Below, in pieces: positions 1 to 6,987 of a DNA stretch of 12,984 bases. A program made the position numbers and the translations under genes. Origin of the DNA: Roseiarcus sp035308145 (GTDB lineage: Bacteria; Pseudomonadota; Alphaproteobacteria; Rhizobiales; Beijerinckiaceae); assembly GCA_035308145.1 (NCBI GenBank), contig DATGHD010000442.1, positions 1-12,984 of the forward strand, written 5' to 3'. The notes under the pieces were generated by a model. That model searched no databases. It saw nothing but the letters and a program-made list of their open reading frames with translations, and was not told the origin of the DNA. How positions within the stretch are numbered: the stretch's first letter is position 1; each line of letters opens with the position of its first letter.

Positions 1-273
1 GGTCACGGCGTAGACGCTGCTGACGCCGGTGTAGAAAGCGCCGCCCGCGCCGTATGCGTGAAGGGTTTTGGCGGGATGCTCCACGCGCAATTCTTCGCCG
101 AGATTGAAGACGAGCGTCGCGAGGCCGTTGGGCGGCTCCGTGCGACGCGTGAAAGACGTGTCGCTTTCGCGATAGACGTTGAAGCGCGCGACGAACGGCG
201 CCAACTCGTCTGTCGGCGCCAGAAAGGCCATTCGCCACGCGCCGCGCTCCGAGGCGTGTTCGGCGCGGGTCAA
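1..273 (-). CDS. AraC-family transcriptional regulator, N-terminal part (partial at window edge)
   Basis: The frame is open from just after the stop of the upstream gene to the left edge of the window, so only the N-terminal sensor region is visible and the helix-turn-helix lies outside. The visible protein contains MAFLAPTDELAPFV, then RTEPPNGLATLVFNLGEE, a pattern typical of the DUF6597 domain that precedes the DNA-binding domain in many AraC regulators. The family assignment is an inference from this pattern. The coordinates use TTG at 273. No ATG occurs before residue 23 of the open frame (position 231), yet a good Shine-Dalgarno sequence sits at 300-309 and would fit ATC at 297 better. 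The gene follows the small membrane protein at 322-681 on the same strand, in the same reading frame, separated by one TAG, so co-transcription is likely. Confidence 0.6.
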   Translation of the reverse strand, partial: MTRAEHASERGAWRMAFLAPTDELAPFVARFNVYRESDTSFTRRTEPPNGLATLVFNLGEELRVEHPAKTLHAYGAGGAFYTGVSSVYAVT

Positions 274-299
274 TCGTGAGGCGATGTCTTCGATGATGG

Positions 300-309
300 C
301 TCTCTCCTC
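300..309 (-). promoter_or_regulatory. Strong Shine-Dalgarno sequence ahead of the AraC-type gene
   Basis: The minus strand reads GAGGAGAGAG here. It lies six bases before ATC at 297-295, which is ideal ribosome spacing, and about 27 bases before the first conventional start, TTG at 273. It therefore decides between an unusual ATC start and a conventional but poorly placed one. Confidence 0.5.
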
Positions 310-321
310 ATTTCCGCGGCT

Positions 322-681
322 CTAGAATGTGAGGACTTGCGAGGTCGTCAGGCCGGCCAAAAGAAGGCTGACGAGGAGGACGACGATCGAGGCCAGAAAC
401 CAGCGGAGCGTCTGGCGATATTCGGCGATGTCGTCGTCCTCGGGCTGCAAAGAGCGCCATAGCGCCACGAGCTCGATGATGATCGCCAACGCCAGCATAG
501 AAATGGCGATGACCCCGGCGACGTTCCATTCCCCTGGAGCCTCGAAACCCCAGTAGCGCAGGAAGAGAAGCGAAAAGCCCAACAGGACGGTGATCGCCGA
601 GATGACTCCCTGGCGATAGCCGGCCGGCAGAGACGCCGGCGTCTTCATCGTCGGCGGCGTCGGGTCCGCGTTCGTCGTCAT
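322..681 (-). CDS. Small three-helix membrane protein of unknown function
   Basis: A 119-residue protein that I do not recognise. After a short Pro/Thr-rich N-terminus it has three hydrophobic segments, at about residues 22-43, 53-76 and 92-112. An acidic and polar stretch, LQPEDDDIAEYRQ, lies between the second and third. No signal peptide cleavage site or catalytic motif is visible, so it is probably an inner-membrane protein. The ATG at 681 has only a weak and distant AGGG upstream. Its TAG stop lies 25-50 bases before the AraC-type gene, depending on that gene's start, suggesting one transcript. It is divergent from the chromate transporter, with 116 bases between them. Coding status rests on the membrane topology, the absence of a better overlapping frame and its tight position. 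Confidence 0.7.
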   Translation of the reverse strand: MTTNADPTPPTMKTPASLPAGYRQGVISAITVLLGFSLLFLRYWGFEAPGEWNVAGVIAISMLALAIIIELVALWRSLQPEDDDIAEYRQTLRWFLASIVVLLVSLLLAGLTTSQVLTF

Positions 682-748
682 CGCGCGTTTTTCCCTTTTG
701 CGGCTCGATTGCCGCTGCGCCGCTGCTGAGCTTACACCAATCGCCGGG

Positions 749-760
749 CGGAGCGCTCCG
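749..760. promoter_or_regulatory. 12-base perfect palindrome in the divergent promoter region
   Basis: CGGAGCGCTCCG is perfectly self-complementary and lies between the divergent starts at 681 and 798. A TATAAG sequence follows at 765-770 and could be part of a promoter toward the chromate transporter. The palindrome could be a dimeric repressor site or could simply reflect high GC; I know of no regulator with this site. Confidence 0.3.
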
Positions 761-797
761 GCGCTATAAGGTCAGCGAGCAGCAGCAGGAGCGGGCG

Positions 798-1988
798 GTG
801 GAGGATTTGGCTAAGCGCGGCGGCGCCATCGAAGTCCTCGCGGCCTTCCTCAAGCTGGGCCTCACCTCGTTTGGCGGTCCGATCGCCCATCTCGGCTATT
901 TCCGCGATGAATTTGTCGCGCGCCGCCGCTGGCTCGATGAGCGCGCCTATGCCGATCTCATCGCGCTATGCCAGTTCTTGCCTGGCCCGGCCTCGAGCCA
1001 GGTCGCCTTGGCGATCGGCCTCCGGCGGGCGGGATTTGCCGGCGCTTTTGCCGCTTGGGCGGGCTTCACTTTGCCCTCGGCAATCGCCATGACGCTTTTC
1101 GCTTATGGCGCGGCGGCCGCCGGCGCTTTAGGGGCCGGCTGGCTGCATGGCGTCAAAGCCGTGGCGGTCGCCGTCGTCGCGCTGGCGACGTATAATATGG
1201 CGCGGGCGCTGGCGCCGGATCGCGCGCGAGGCTCACTCGCCGTCGCAGCGGCGATCATCACGCTTGCCGCGCCATTGGCGTGGGGACAGATCGCGGCGAT
1301 GGCGCTCGGCGGGGTCGTCGGATTTTTTCTGCCCGACGTTGAGGCGACCCAGGGCGACGCCCAATCGCCGATCGCCATCGGGCGGCGCGTCGGCGCTGCG
1401 GCGTTGATCGCGTTCTTTGCTTTTCTCATCCTCTTGCCCTTGGCCGCCGCGGCGACCTCGAACCACGCGATCGCGCTTCTCGACGCCTTCTATCGCGCCG
1501 GCGCCCTCGTGTTCGGCGGCGGCCATGTGGTGCTGCCGCTGTTGCAGGCCGCCGTCGTTCCTCCCGCCTGGATAGGCAATGACGCGTTCCTCGCCGGCTA
1601 TGGCGCGGCTCAGGCCGCGCCCGGGCCTCTCTTCTCCTTTGCCGCCTATCTCGGCGCGGCCATGACGCCCGCGCCGAACGGCGTCGCCGGCGCAGCGCTC
1701 TGCCTTGCCGCCATCTACTTGCCGTCGCTCCTGTTGATCGTCGGCGTCATGCCGTACTGGGCGGCGCTCAGCGCCAAGCCTGGCGTCCGCGCGGCGCTCC
1801 GCGGCGTCAACGCCAGCGTCGTCGGACTTCTGATCGCCGCGCTGTACCGTCCCGTCTGGACGGCGGGGATCCTCAGCGCCGTTGATTTCAGCATCGCGGC
1901 GGCGGCGTTCTTGCTGCTCTTCTCCTGGCGCGCGCCCCCCTGGGCAGTCGTTTTGCTCGGCGCATTGGCCGGCGCGGCGCTTTCCTAA
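798..1988 (+). CDS. chrA: Chromate transporter, CHR family (two-domain)
   Basis: A 396-residue polytopic inner-membrane protein made of two homologous CHR halves. The N-terminal half has LKLGLTSFGGP (residues 19-28) and CQFLPGPASSQVALAIG (58-74). The C-terminal half has FGGGHVVLPLL (239-249) and QAAPGPLFSFAAYLG (272-286). These are the signature motifs of both halves, and the length matches full-length bidomain ChrA proteins. The family is known for chromate efflux driven by membrane potential; the actual substrate here is inferred. The start is GTG at 798, with AGGAG at 787-791 at good spacing. The stop overlaps the stop of the convergent sigma-factor gene by four bases. No chrB regulator is visible in the window. 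Confidence 0.93.
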   Translation: MEDLAKRGGAIEVLAAFLKLGLTSFGGPIAHLGYFRDEFVARRRWLDERAYADLIALCQFLPGPASSQVALAIGLRRAGFAGAFAAWAGFTLPSAIAMTLFAYGAAAAGALGAGWLHGVKAVAVAVVALATYNMARALAPDRARGSLAVAAAIITLAAPLAWGQIAAMALGGVVGFFLPDVEATQGDAQSPIAIGRRVGAAALIAFFAFLILLPLAAAATSNHAIALLDAFYRAGALVFGGGHVVLPLLQAAVVPPAWIGNDAFLAGYGAAQAAPGPLFSFAAYLGAAMTPAPNGVAGAALCLAAIYLPSLLLIVGVMPYWAALSAKPGVRAALRGVNASVVGLLIAALYRPVWTAGILSAVDFSIAAAAFLLLFSWRAPPWAVVLLGALAGAALS

Positions 1989-3229
1989 AGCGAAGCTCTT
2001 CTCTGCTGCAAAAACCGCCGCACCGCGGGGTCGGTTTCGAGCCCGATCGCCTGATCATAGGCCGCCTCGGCCTCGACGCGCCGCCCAAGACGGGCAAGCA
2101 AATCGGCTCGCGCCGCCCAATAGGGCTGATATTGGGCAAGGCGCGGATCATCGGCCACAGCTTGGAGCGCTGCGAATCCTTCAGCGGGCCCGTGCGTCTC
2201 GGCGAGCGCGACCGCCCGATTGATCGCCGCAACCGGCGATCCGGTCAGCGCGCAAAGCCCATCGTAGAGCGCGACGATCGCCGGCCAGTCGACGCCGCGC
2301 CCCAGCCGCCTGGCGACTTGGGCCGATTGCAGCGCCGCCTCGAGTTGATAGCGGCCGATCGCATCAAGCGCGCTCGCCCGGCCGAGCAGCGCTTCGGCCT
2401 CCATGATCATGCGATCGTCCCAACGCCTTGGATCTTGTTCGGCGAGCGGCGCGAATTCGCCTTTGTCGTCGCGCCGTGCGGCGCGACGCGATTCCGAATA
2501 GAGCATCAAGGCAAGCAGCCCGAGCGCCTCCGGCTCGCCGGGCAGCAATTCAACGACGAGCCGGGCGAGGAAAATCGCTTCTTCGGCGAGATTGCGCCGC
2601 AGCGGCTCCGCCCCGCTCGGATCGGACCATCCTTCCGCGAAAGCCGCGTAGATCGCCTCCAGGACCGCGTCGAGCCGCCCGGCCATCTCATCGTGGCCGG
2701 GCTTACGAAAGGGCACGCCCGCCACGCGAATCTTCGCCTTGGCGCGCGACAGGCGTTGACCCATCGTCGCGGGCGCGATGAGAAACGCCGAGGCGACGGT
2801 CGCGGCGTCGAAGCCGAGAATCGTCTGCAAAATGAGCGGCGCGCGAATGGCGGGCTCGATCGCCGGATGCGCGCAGGCGAACATCAGAGCGAGCCGCTCG
2901 TCAGGAAAGGGCGATGGTTCTGCCGCCAAAGCCGCAGCCTCCTCGGCCAGAAGCCGGACATGGTCGCTGGCGTCCACCGCCGTTTGGCGCCGGCGCGCCG
3001 CGTCGATCGCCTTGCGCCGCGCGGCGGCGAGCAACCAGGCTTCGGGACTCCGCGGCACGCCGTTGACCGGCCAATCGACGAGCGCGGCGGCGAAGGCTTC
3101 CGACAAGGCGTCTTCGGCGCCGGCGACATCGCGCGTGCGCGCGCTTAGATAGGCAATGAGACGGCCGTAGCTGCGCCGCGCGGCGGCGGCCGCCGCTTCA
3201 TCCGCCAGGCGACCGCCTCCGTCGATCAT
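1985..3229 (-). CDS. ECF-type RNA polymerase sigma factor, ECF42 group, with TPR-like C-terminus
   Basis: A 414-residue sigma factor, far longer than a simple ECF protein. Region 2 covers about residues 15-82, including DVAGAEDALSEAF and PEAWLLAAARRKAIDAARR. Region 4 covers about 110-170, including LGFDAATVASAFLIAPATMGQRLSRAKAKIR. The rest is the DUF6596/TPR-like extension with LLALMLYSESRRAAR, LAEQDPRRWD and IGRYQLEAALQSAQ, typical of the ECF42 group. ECF42 factors are known to be encoded beside DGPF/YCII proteins and to use the C-terminal extension, not a classical anti-sigma factor, for control. Here the YCII gene lies seven bases upstream in the same operon. I chose ATG at 3229 because AAGGG precedes it at good spacing; a longer frame back to 3319 would overlap the YCII gene. 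Confidence 0.92.
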   Translation of the reverse strand: MIDGGGRLADEAAAAAARRSYGRLIAYLSARTRDVAGAEDALSEAFAAALVDWPVNGVPRSPEAWLLAAARRKAIDAARRRQTAVDASDHVRLLAEEAAALAAEPSPFPDERLALMFACAHPAIEPAIRAPLILQTILGFDAATVASAFLIAPATMGQRLSRAKAKIRVAGVPFRKPGHDEMAGRLDAVLEAIYAAFAEGWSDPSGAEPLRRNLAEEAIFLARLVVELLPGEPEALGLLALMLYSESRRAARRDDKGEFAPLAEQDPRRWDDRMIMEAEALLGRASALDAIGRYQLEAALQSAQVARRLGRGVDWPAIVALYDGLCALTGSPVAAINRAVALAETHGPAEGFAALQAVADDPRLAQYQPYWAARADLLARLGRRVEAEAAYDQAIGLETDPAVRRFLQQRRASL

Positions 3230-3236
3230 TGCGCCC

Positions 3237-3584
3237 TTACATCTGCCAGACGGGCCTGACTTCGATCGTGCCCCGCGATGATCCCGGGCAGCGCGCGCCC
3301 CAGGCGATCGCCGCGTCAAGATCGGGCGCCTCGATCAGGTAGTAGCCGCCGAGCTGCTCTTTAGTGTCGGCGAAGGGGCCGTTCAGCACCTGCGTCTTGC
3401 CGTTGGCGACGCGCACGGTGGTGGCGGCCGAGCTCGGGTGCAGCCGATCGCCGGCGACATAGGCGCCGGACTTCTTCAGCGCCTCCGTGTAGGCGTTATA
3501 GGCGGCGATCATCTGACCGATGTCCTCTTTGCTCGCCGTGGCGAAGCCGGCCTCGTTCGAATAAATCATCAGCATATATTGCAT
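3237..3584 (-). CDS. YCII-related (DGPF-type) protein, partner of the ECF42 sigma factor
   Basis: A 115-residue protein beginning MQYMLMIYSNEAGF and carrying NGPFADTKEQLGGYYLIE at residues 68-85, the DGPF signature with Asn in place of the usual first Asp. It has the small ferredoxin-like YCII/dimeric alpha-beta fold expected of the family; no confirmed enzymatic activity is known for most members. It is the first gene of the pair with the sigma factor, which starts seven bases after its stop. The ATG at 3584 has AGGAG six bases upstream. Its upstream region carries a candidate ECF42 promoter, suggesting that the sigma factor drives its own operon. A direct biochemical role cannot be read from the sequence. 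Confidence 0.9.
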   Translation of the reverse strand: MQYMLMIYSNEAGFATASKEDIGQMIAAYNAYTEALKKSGAYVAGDRLHPSSAATTVRVANGKTQVLNGPFADTKEQLGGYYLIEAPDLDAAIAWGARCPGSSRGTIEVRPVWQM

Positions 3585-3632
3585 GGCGCTCTCCTAATTT
3601 TACTTCGTGCGGAAATGCTCCGCTAACCCTAT

Positions 3633-3659
3633 GACGCGCCAGCCGGCGCGATTTCGACG
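3633..3659 (-). promoter_or_regulatory. Candidate ECF42-dependent promoter of the YCII-sigma operon
   Basis: The minus strand has CGTCGA (3659-3654), a 17-base spacer and CGTC (3636-3633). As I recall, ECF42 factors recognise a TGTCGA-like -35 element and a CGA/TC-type -10 element. Five of six bases of the -35 element agree. A transcript would start about 40 bases before the ATG at 3584. The same DNA contains inverted TGACGCG/CGCGTCA arms (3632-3638 and 3658-3664), which could alternatively be an operator. Confidence 0.45.
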
Positions 3660-3723
3660 CGTCAATGACGATCCTAACTTTCTGTTCCGGAAGGGGCCGA
3701 TAGATCAACGCGGGAACCTTGGC

Positions 3724-3790
3724 GGCCGTTCAGGCCGGCTGAGGAGATGCGCCCGAAGGGCGCGTCTTGTCGCAAGACCGTAAGGCGGTC
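3724..3790 (+). repeat. Run of short hairpins in the leader of the DUF898 operon
   Basis: Consecutive inverted repeats are visible: GGCC/GGCC (3724-3727, 3733-3736), GCGCCC-GAA-GGGCGC (3749-3763), GTCTTG-TCG-CAAGAC (3764-3778) and GACCG-TAAGG-CGGTC (3776-3790). The last two share GAC at 3776-3778, so they cannot both be fully paired. The run ends 19 bases before the ATG at 3810, just ahead of the ribosome-binding site. It could be a structured mRNA leader or an interspersed repeat. Confidence 0.5.
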
Positions 3791-3809
3791 GGGAAAGGAT
3801 GAGCGCGTC

Positions 3810-5102
3810 ATGTCGATCGCCTCGGCCGCCGATGTGAGGTCTTCGCCGCCGCCGCTTCCGCCGCCCTTGCCGCCGCCGCTTCCGCCATGGCCGCCGGTCG
3901 GGCCGCCCGCAGGAGGCGGTCAAGCGCGCTTTTCGGGCGACGGCGGTCGCTTCATCGGGCTGCTCGTCCGGGGCAGCGCGCTCATGCTCGTCACTTTCGG
4001 ATTTTACCGGTTCTGGCTGATGACGGACGTCAGACGTCATCTCTGGTCGGCGATCTCAATCGACGGCGACGCTTTGGAATATGTCGGGCGCGGGCGCGAA
4101 TTGCTCATTGGCTTCCTGTTCGCCATGGCGATCCTTGCGCCTCTGTTCTTTCTTTATTTCCTTGCTGGGATCGAGGCCGAGCGCTATCGCGCCTTCGCCA
4201 GCTTCCCGCTGTATCTCGCTCTGTTTTTCTTCGGGCAATTCGCCACATATCGCGCGCGTCGCTATCGCTTGACCCGCACGATCTGGCGCGGCGTGCGCTT
4301 CTGGATGTCGGGCAGCGGCTTAGCCTATGCGCTTCGCTCGTTTGGATGGTCGCTTCTCGCCTATCTCACCCTCGGCCTCGCCAACCCATGGCGGGTCGCG
4401 GCGCTCGAAAGATACAAGATGGGCCACACCTACTATGGCGATCTGCAAGGCGCGTTCGTCGGTTCAGCCTGGCGTCTGTTCAAGGCCGGAATCCTCTTCT
4501 GGGTCATCCTCGCGGTCATCGGCGCCGCCGGCGTCGGCGGGGCCGTCGCTATCGTGGCCAAGGCGTCTCAGGCGGCGCATGGCGCGCAGAATGTCGGCGT
4601 GGCCGCCGTTCTGACCATTTGGGGCGCGCTCCTCGCCTTTGGGCTGACCTTGGCGATCGTCTGGCCGCTCTATCAGGCGGTCGAGTGGCGCTGGTGGGCC
4701 GCCGGCGTTCGTTTCGGCGCTGTCGAGGCCTCGAGCCAATTGCCCGGCTCAAAGATGCTCGCCCTCTATCTTAAAGCGTTTGGATGGAGCGTTTTAATCG
4801 TCTTTATCGCGGGAATGCTCATTGGCCTTTCCGCCGCAGCGGCCGTCGCCGTCTTTCCGCATGGCGCTGCGGCTCAAGTCAAAATAGCCTCGATCCTCGC
4901 GATTGCGCTTGGCTACTTGGTCATGCTGCTCGCCTTCGGCATTGTCTGGCGATACTATCTTCAGCATCAGTTCTTGCGCTTATTCTTCGATGGTTTGACC
5001 ATTCGCAATCTTGCGGCGACTGACGGCGTCTCGGCGCGCGGCGAGGCCGCCAACGCCTTCGGCGAAGGCCTGCTCGACGGCCTCGACATGGGCGGCTTTT
5101 GA
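3810..5102 (+). CDS. DUF898 (YjgN-like) multi-pass membrane protein with proline-rich N-terminus
   Basis: A 430-residue protein with the hallmarks of the DUF898/YjgN family: FGFYRFWLMTDVRRHLW (63-79), ATYRARRYRLTRTIWRGVRF (145-164), WSLLAYLTLGLANPWR (180-195), and several hydrophobic segments between about 52 and 380. Its biochemical function is unknown. It has an unusual Pro-rich stretch at residues 13-33, made of PPPLP repeats, which should make translation elongation depend on EF-P. I chose ATG at 3810, preceded by GGGAAAGGATGAG; an ATG at 3747 would add 21 residues encoded by the hairpin region and has no proper spacing. The stop overlaps the start of the M48 peptidase gene in TTGA, implying translational coupling. 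This pairing with M48 peptidases points to a role in the cell envelope, which is inference. Confidence 0.9.
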   Translation: MSIASAADVRSSPPPLPPPLPPPLPPWPPVGPPAGGGQARFSGDGGRFIGLLVRGSALMLVTFGFYRFWLMTDVRRHLWSAISIDGDALEYVGRGRELLIGFLFAMAILAPLFFLYFLAGIEAERYRAFASFPLYLALFFFGQFATYRARRYRLTRTIWRGVRFWMSGSGLAYALRSFGWSLLAYLTLGLANPWRVAALERYKMGHTYYGDLQGAFVGSAWRLFKAGILFWVILAVIGAAGVGGAVAIVAKASQAAHGAQNVGVAAVLTIWGALLAFGLTLAIVWPLYQAVEWRWWAAGVRFGAVEASSQLPGSKMLALYLKAFGWSVLIVFIAGMLIGLSAAAAVAVFPHGAAAQVKIASILAIALGYLVMLLAFGIVWRYYLQHQFLRLFFDGLTIRNLAATDGVSARGEAANAFGEGLLDGLDMGGF

Positions 5103-6193
5103 GCGGCGTTGAAGCAAACACGCCATCGCCCTCTGCGGGGGCGGGCGTCTATTTCGACGGCGCTTCAGCGCGCCGCCGTCAAGTTTCGATCAAGCTCGGC
5201 AATCATCTCGAGATTCTCGAGGGCGATCGCCTGGTCGATATTTGGCCATACGCCGACATCCGCCGCGCCGACGCCGCGCCCGGCGCATTGCGGCTGCGAT
5301 CGGTCGCCGCCCGTGAATTGGCGCGGCTTGAAATCACTGACGAAGGCTTCGCCAAGGCGATCGTCGCGCGCTGCCGCCTCATCGACGGAGACGGCGTCTC
5401 AAGGGGCGGCGTAACGACCATCATCGCGTGGTCGCTCGCGGCGGCGGTTTCGCTCGCCTTGATTGCGATCTATGGCGTGCCGCTCGCCGCCGACCGCATC
5501 ACGCCCTTCATTCCCTATTCGCTCGAGCAAAGGTTCGGCGAGGCGACGGCCAATCAGGTCAGAATCGCTTTCGGCAAACGGATCTGCTCCAATTCGCAAG
5601 GGCTCGCGGCGCTCGACAAGCTGACTTCGAAATTGACGAGCGCGGGCGGTCTTGCCGAGCCTATTCAGGTCACCGTTCTCGACAGCCGAATCCCGAACGC
5701 CTTCGCGCTGCCCGGCGGGCGGGTCTATCTCCTTAGCGCCATTCTCGACAAAGCCGACAATTCCGACGAGCTCGCCGGCATCCTCGCGCACGAACTCGGC
5801 CACGTCGCGCATCGCGATGGATTGCGCGAGATGATCTCGTCGGGCGGAACGGCGTTTTTGATCGGCCTCTTATTTGGCGACGTCGCTGGTTCCGGCGCCG
5901 TAGTTTTCGGCGGCCGCGCCTTGTTGACTTCGGCCTATTCGCGCAGCGCCGAAGCGGGCGCCGACGCTTTCGCGGCCAAAGTTCTTAAGAGGCTCGGCCG
6001 CTCGCCGGCGCCGCTCGGCGAATTCCTTCTGCGGCTGACGGGCAAAGAGAACGAGGGCGTCGTCGCCTTGCTCGCCTCTCATCCTTTGACCCAGGACCGG
6101 CTCGCGGCGCTCAAAGCGGCCGACGCGCCGGTCAGCGCGCCGCCGCTCATCGACGATAAGGAATGGCGGGCGCTCAAGGGCGTATGCGGATAA
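5099..6193 (+). CDS. Membrane-anchored M48-family zinc metallopeptidase
   Basis: A 364-residue protein. The N-terminal ~100 residues form a beta-rich domain (VYFDGASARRRQVSI onward) of the type seen in M48 proteins next to DUF898 genes. A single transmembrane helix follows at about 105-128. The peptidase domain has the zinc motif HELGH at 231-235, a probable third ligand Glu285 in SRSAEAGADAFA, and SHPLTQDR at 327-334, as in BepA- and Oma1-like peptidases. The catalytic part probably faces the periplasm, where it could degrade or chaperone envelope proteins; the substrate is unknown. The TTG start at 5099 overlaps the stop of the DUF898 gene by four bases and has no clear ribosome-binding site, so reinitiation is likely. 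All visible active-site residues are intact. Confidence 0.92.
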   Translation: MSGVEANTPSPSAGAGVYFDGASARRRQVSIKLGNHLEILEGDRLVDIWPYADIRRADAAPGALRLRSVAARELARLEITDEGFAKAIVARCRLIDGDGVSRGGVTTIIAWSLAAAVSLALIAIYGVPLAADRITPFIPYSLEQRFGEATANQVRIAFGKRICSNSQGLAALDKLTSKLTSAGGLAEPIQVTVLDSRIPNAFALPGGRVYLLSAILDKADNSDELAGILAHELGHVAHRDGLREMISSGGTAFLIGLLFGDVAGSGAVVFGGRALLTSAYSRSAEAGADAFAAKVLKRLGRSPAPLGEFLLRLTGKENEGVVALLASHPLTQDRLAALKAADAPVSAPPLIDDKEWRALKGVCG

Positions 6194-6207
6194 AACCCTT
6201 CCCTTAA

Positions 6208-6984
6208 ATGCGCCGTCTGATTCTTGAAGAACCCTATTCGCTCGCCGCCGTCTGGAGCCGCCGCATCAGCATTTTTGCGCTGGCGGTCGCCGCGGTCGCC
6301 GCGGGGCTCTCGCGTTTTGGCGCGATCGAGCCGACGCCGGCGCTGGCCGTCTTGGCGGCGGCGCTGATTCTGGCCGGCTTCGCCTCGCTGCTGGCGACCG
6401 CGGCCTTCGTCGTGATCTGGCGCACCGGCCGGCGCGGCGCCGGGTTGGCCTTCGCCGGCCTTTTCATCGCGCTCCTGCTTTTCGTCTATCCCGCCTATCT
6501 CTCCTACAAAGCGGTGTCGTTGCCGATCATCAACGACGTCTCCACGGATCTTGAGACGCCGCCAACGTTCCTGCTCTCGGCGAAGGCGCGGCTCGCGCGC
6601 GGCAACGTCACGCCGCCGGACTCTTCGCCAGAGACTCGCGAAGCGCAAAAACGCGCCTATCCCGGCGTTCAGCCGATCCTCGTCGACATGGAGACGAGTC
6701 AGGCCTATCAATTGGCGCTGCAAGTCGCCAAAGCGCGGGGATGGCGAATTGTCGACGCCATCGCGCCGAGCGTGCGCGAGAGCGTCGGCCATATCGACGC
6801 GATCGACCGCTCGCTGATCATGGGCTTCGCCGACGACATCGCGATCCGCATCAAGCCTTCGGGCAATCAAGCGCGGATCGACGTGCGGTCCGTCTCGCGG
6901 GTCGGCCGACATGATTTCGGCGCCAATGCGCGACGGATCAGGAGATTTGCCGCCGATGTTCAAGAGGCCGCGGCGGGGAAATGA
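6208..6984 (+). CDS. DUF1499 domain membrane protein
   Basis: A 258-residue protein with three N-terminal hydrophobic helices at about 19-36, 43-70 and 78-98, then a soluble DUF1499 domain. Recognisable segments are INDVSTDLETPP (108-119), YPGVQP (151-156) and ARIDVRSVSRVGRHDFGANA (222-241). The family is widespread in bacteria and of unknown function. The gene begins 14 bases after the M48 stop and lacks a clear Shine-Dalgarno sequence, which fits expression as the third gene of the operon. Its stop lies three bases from the stop of the convergent MBL hydrolase gene, leaving no room for a terminator between them. Confidence 0.88.
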   Translation: MRRLILEEPYSLAAVWSRRISIFALAVAAVAAGLSRFGAIEPTPALAVLAAALILAGFASLLATAAFVVIWRTGRRGAGLAFAGLFIALLLFVYPAYLSYKAVSLPIINDVSTDLETPPTFLLSAKARLARGNVTPPDSSPETREAQKRAYPGVQPILVDMETSQAYQLALQVAKARGWRIVDAIAPSVRESVGHIDAIDRSLIMGFADDIAIRIKPSGNQARIDVRSVSRVGRHDFGANARRIRRFAADVQEAAAGK

Positions 6985-6987
6985 AGA

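Noticed and set aside
2132..3148. A 338-codon open frame antisense to the sigma factor
   Set aside because: The sigma factor on the other strand has intact regions 2 and 4 and the ECF42 tail; this frame is Arg-rich and unlike any known fold.
3676..3697. GGAAC followed by CGTC on the minus strand as an ECF promoter for YCII
   Set aside because: The spacing is only 13 bases, shorter than ECF promoters tolerate; CGTCGA-N17-CGTC nearby is better.
3747..3809. An upstream ATG for the DUF898 protein at 3747
   Set aside because: The GAGGAG directly abuts the ATG, and the added residues would be encoded by the hairpin run; ATG 3810 has better spacing.
6079..6963. A 294-codon open frame antisense to DUF1499 and the end of the M48 gene
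   Set aside because: It is Arg/Asp/Gly-rich shadow sequence; the plus-strand genes have recognisable domains and operon spacing.
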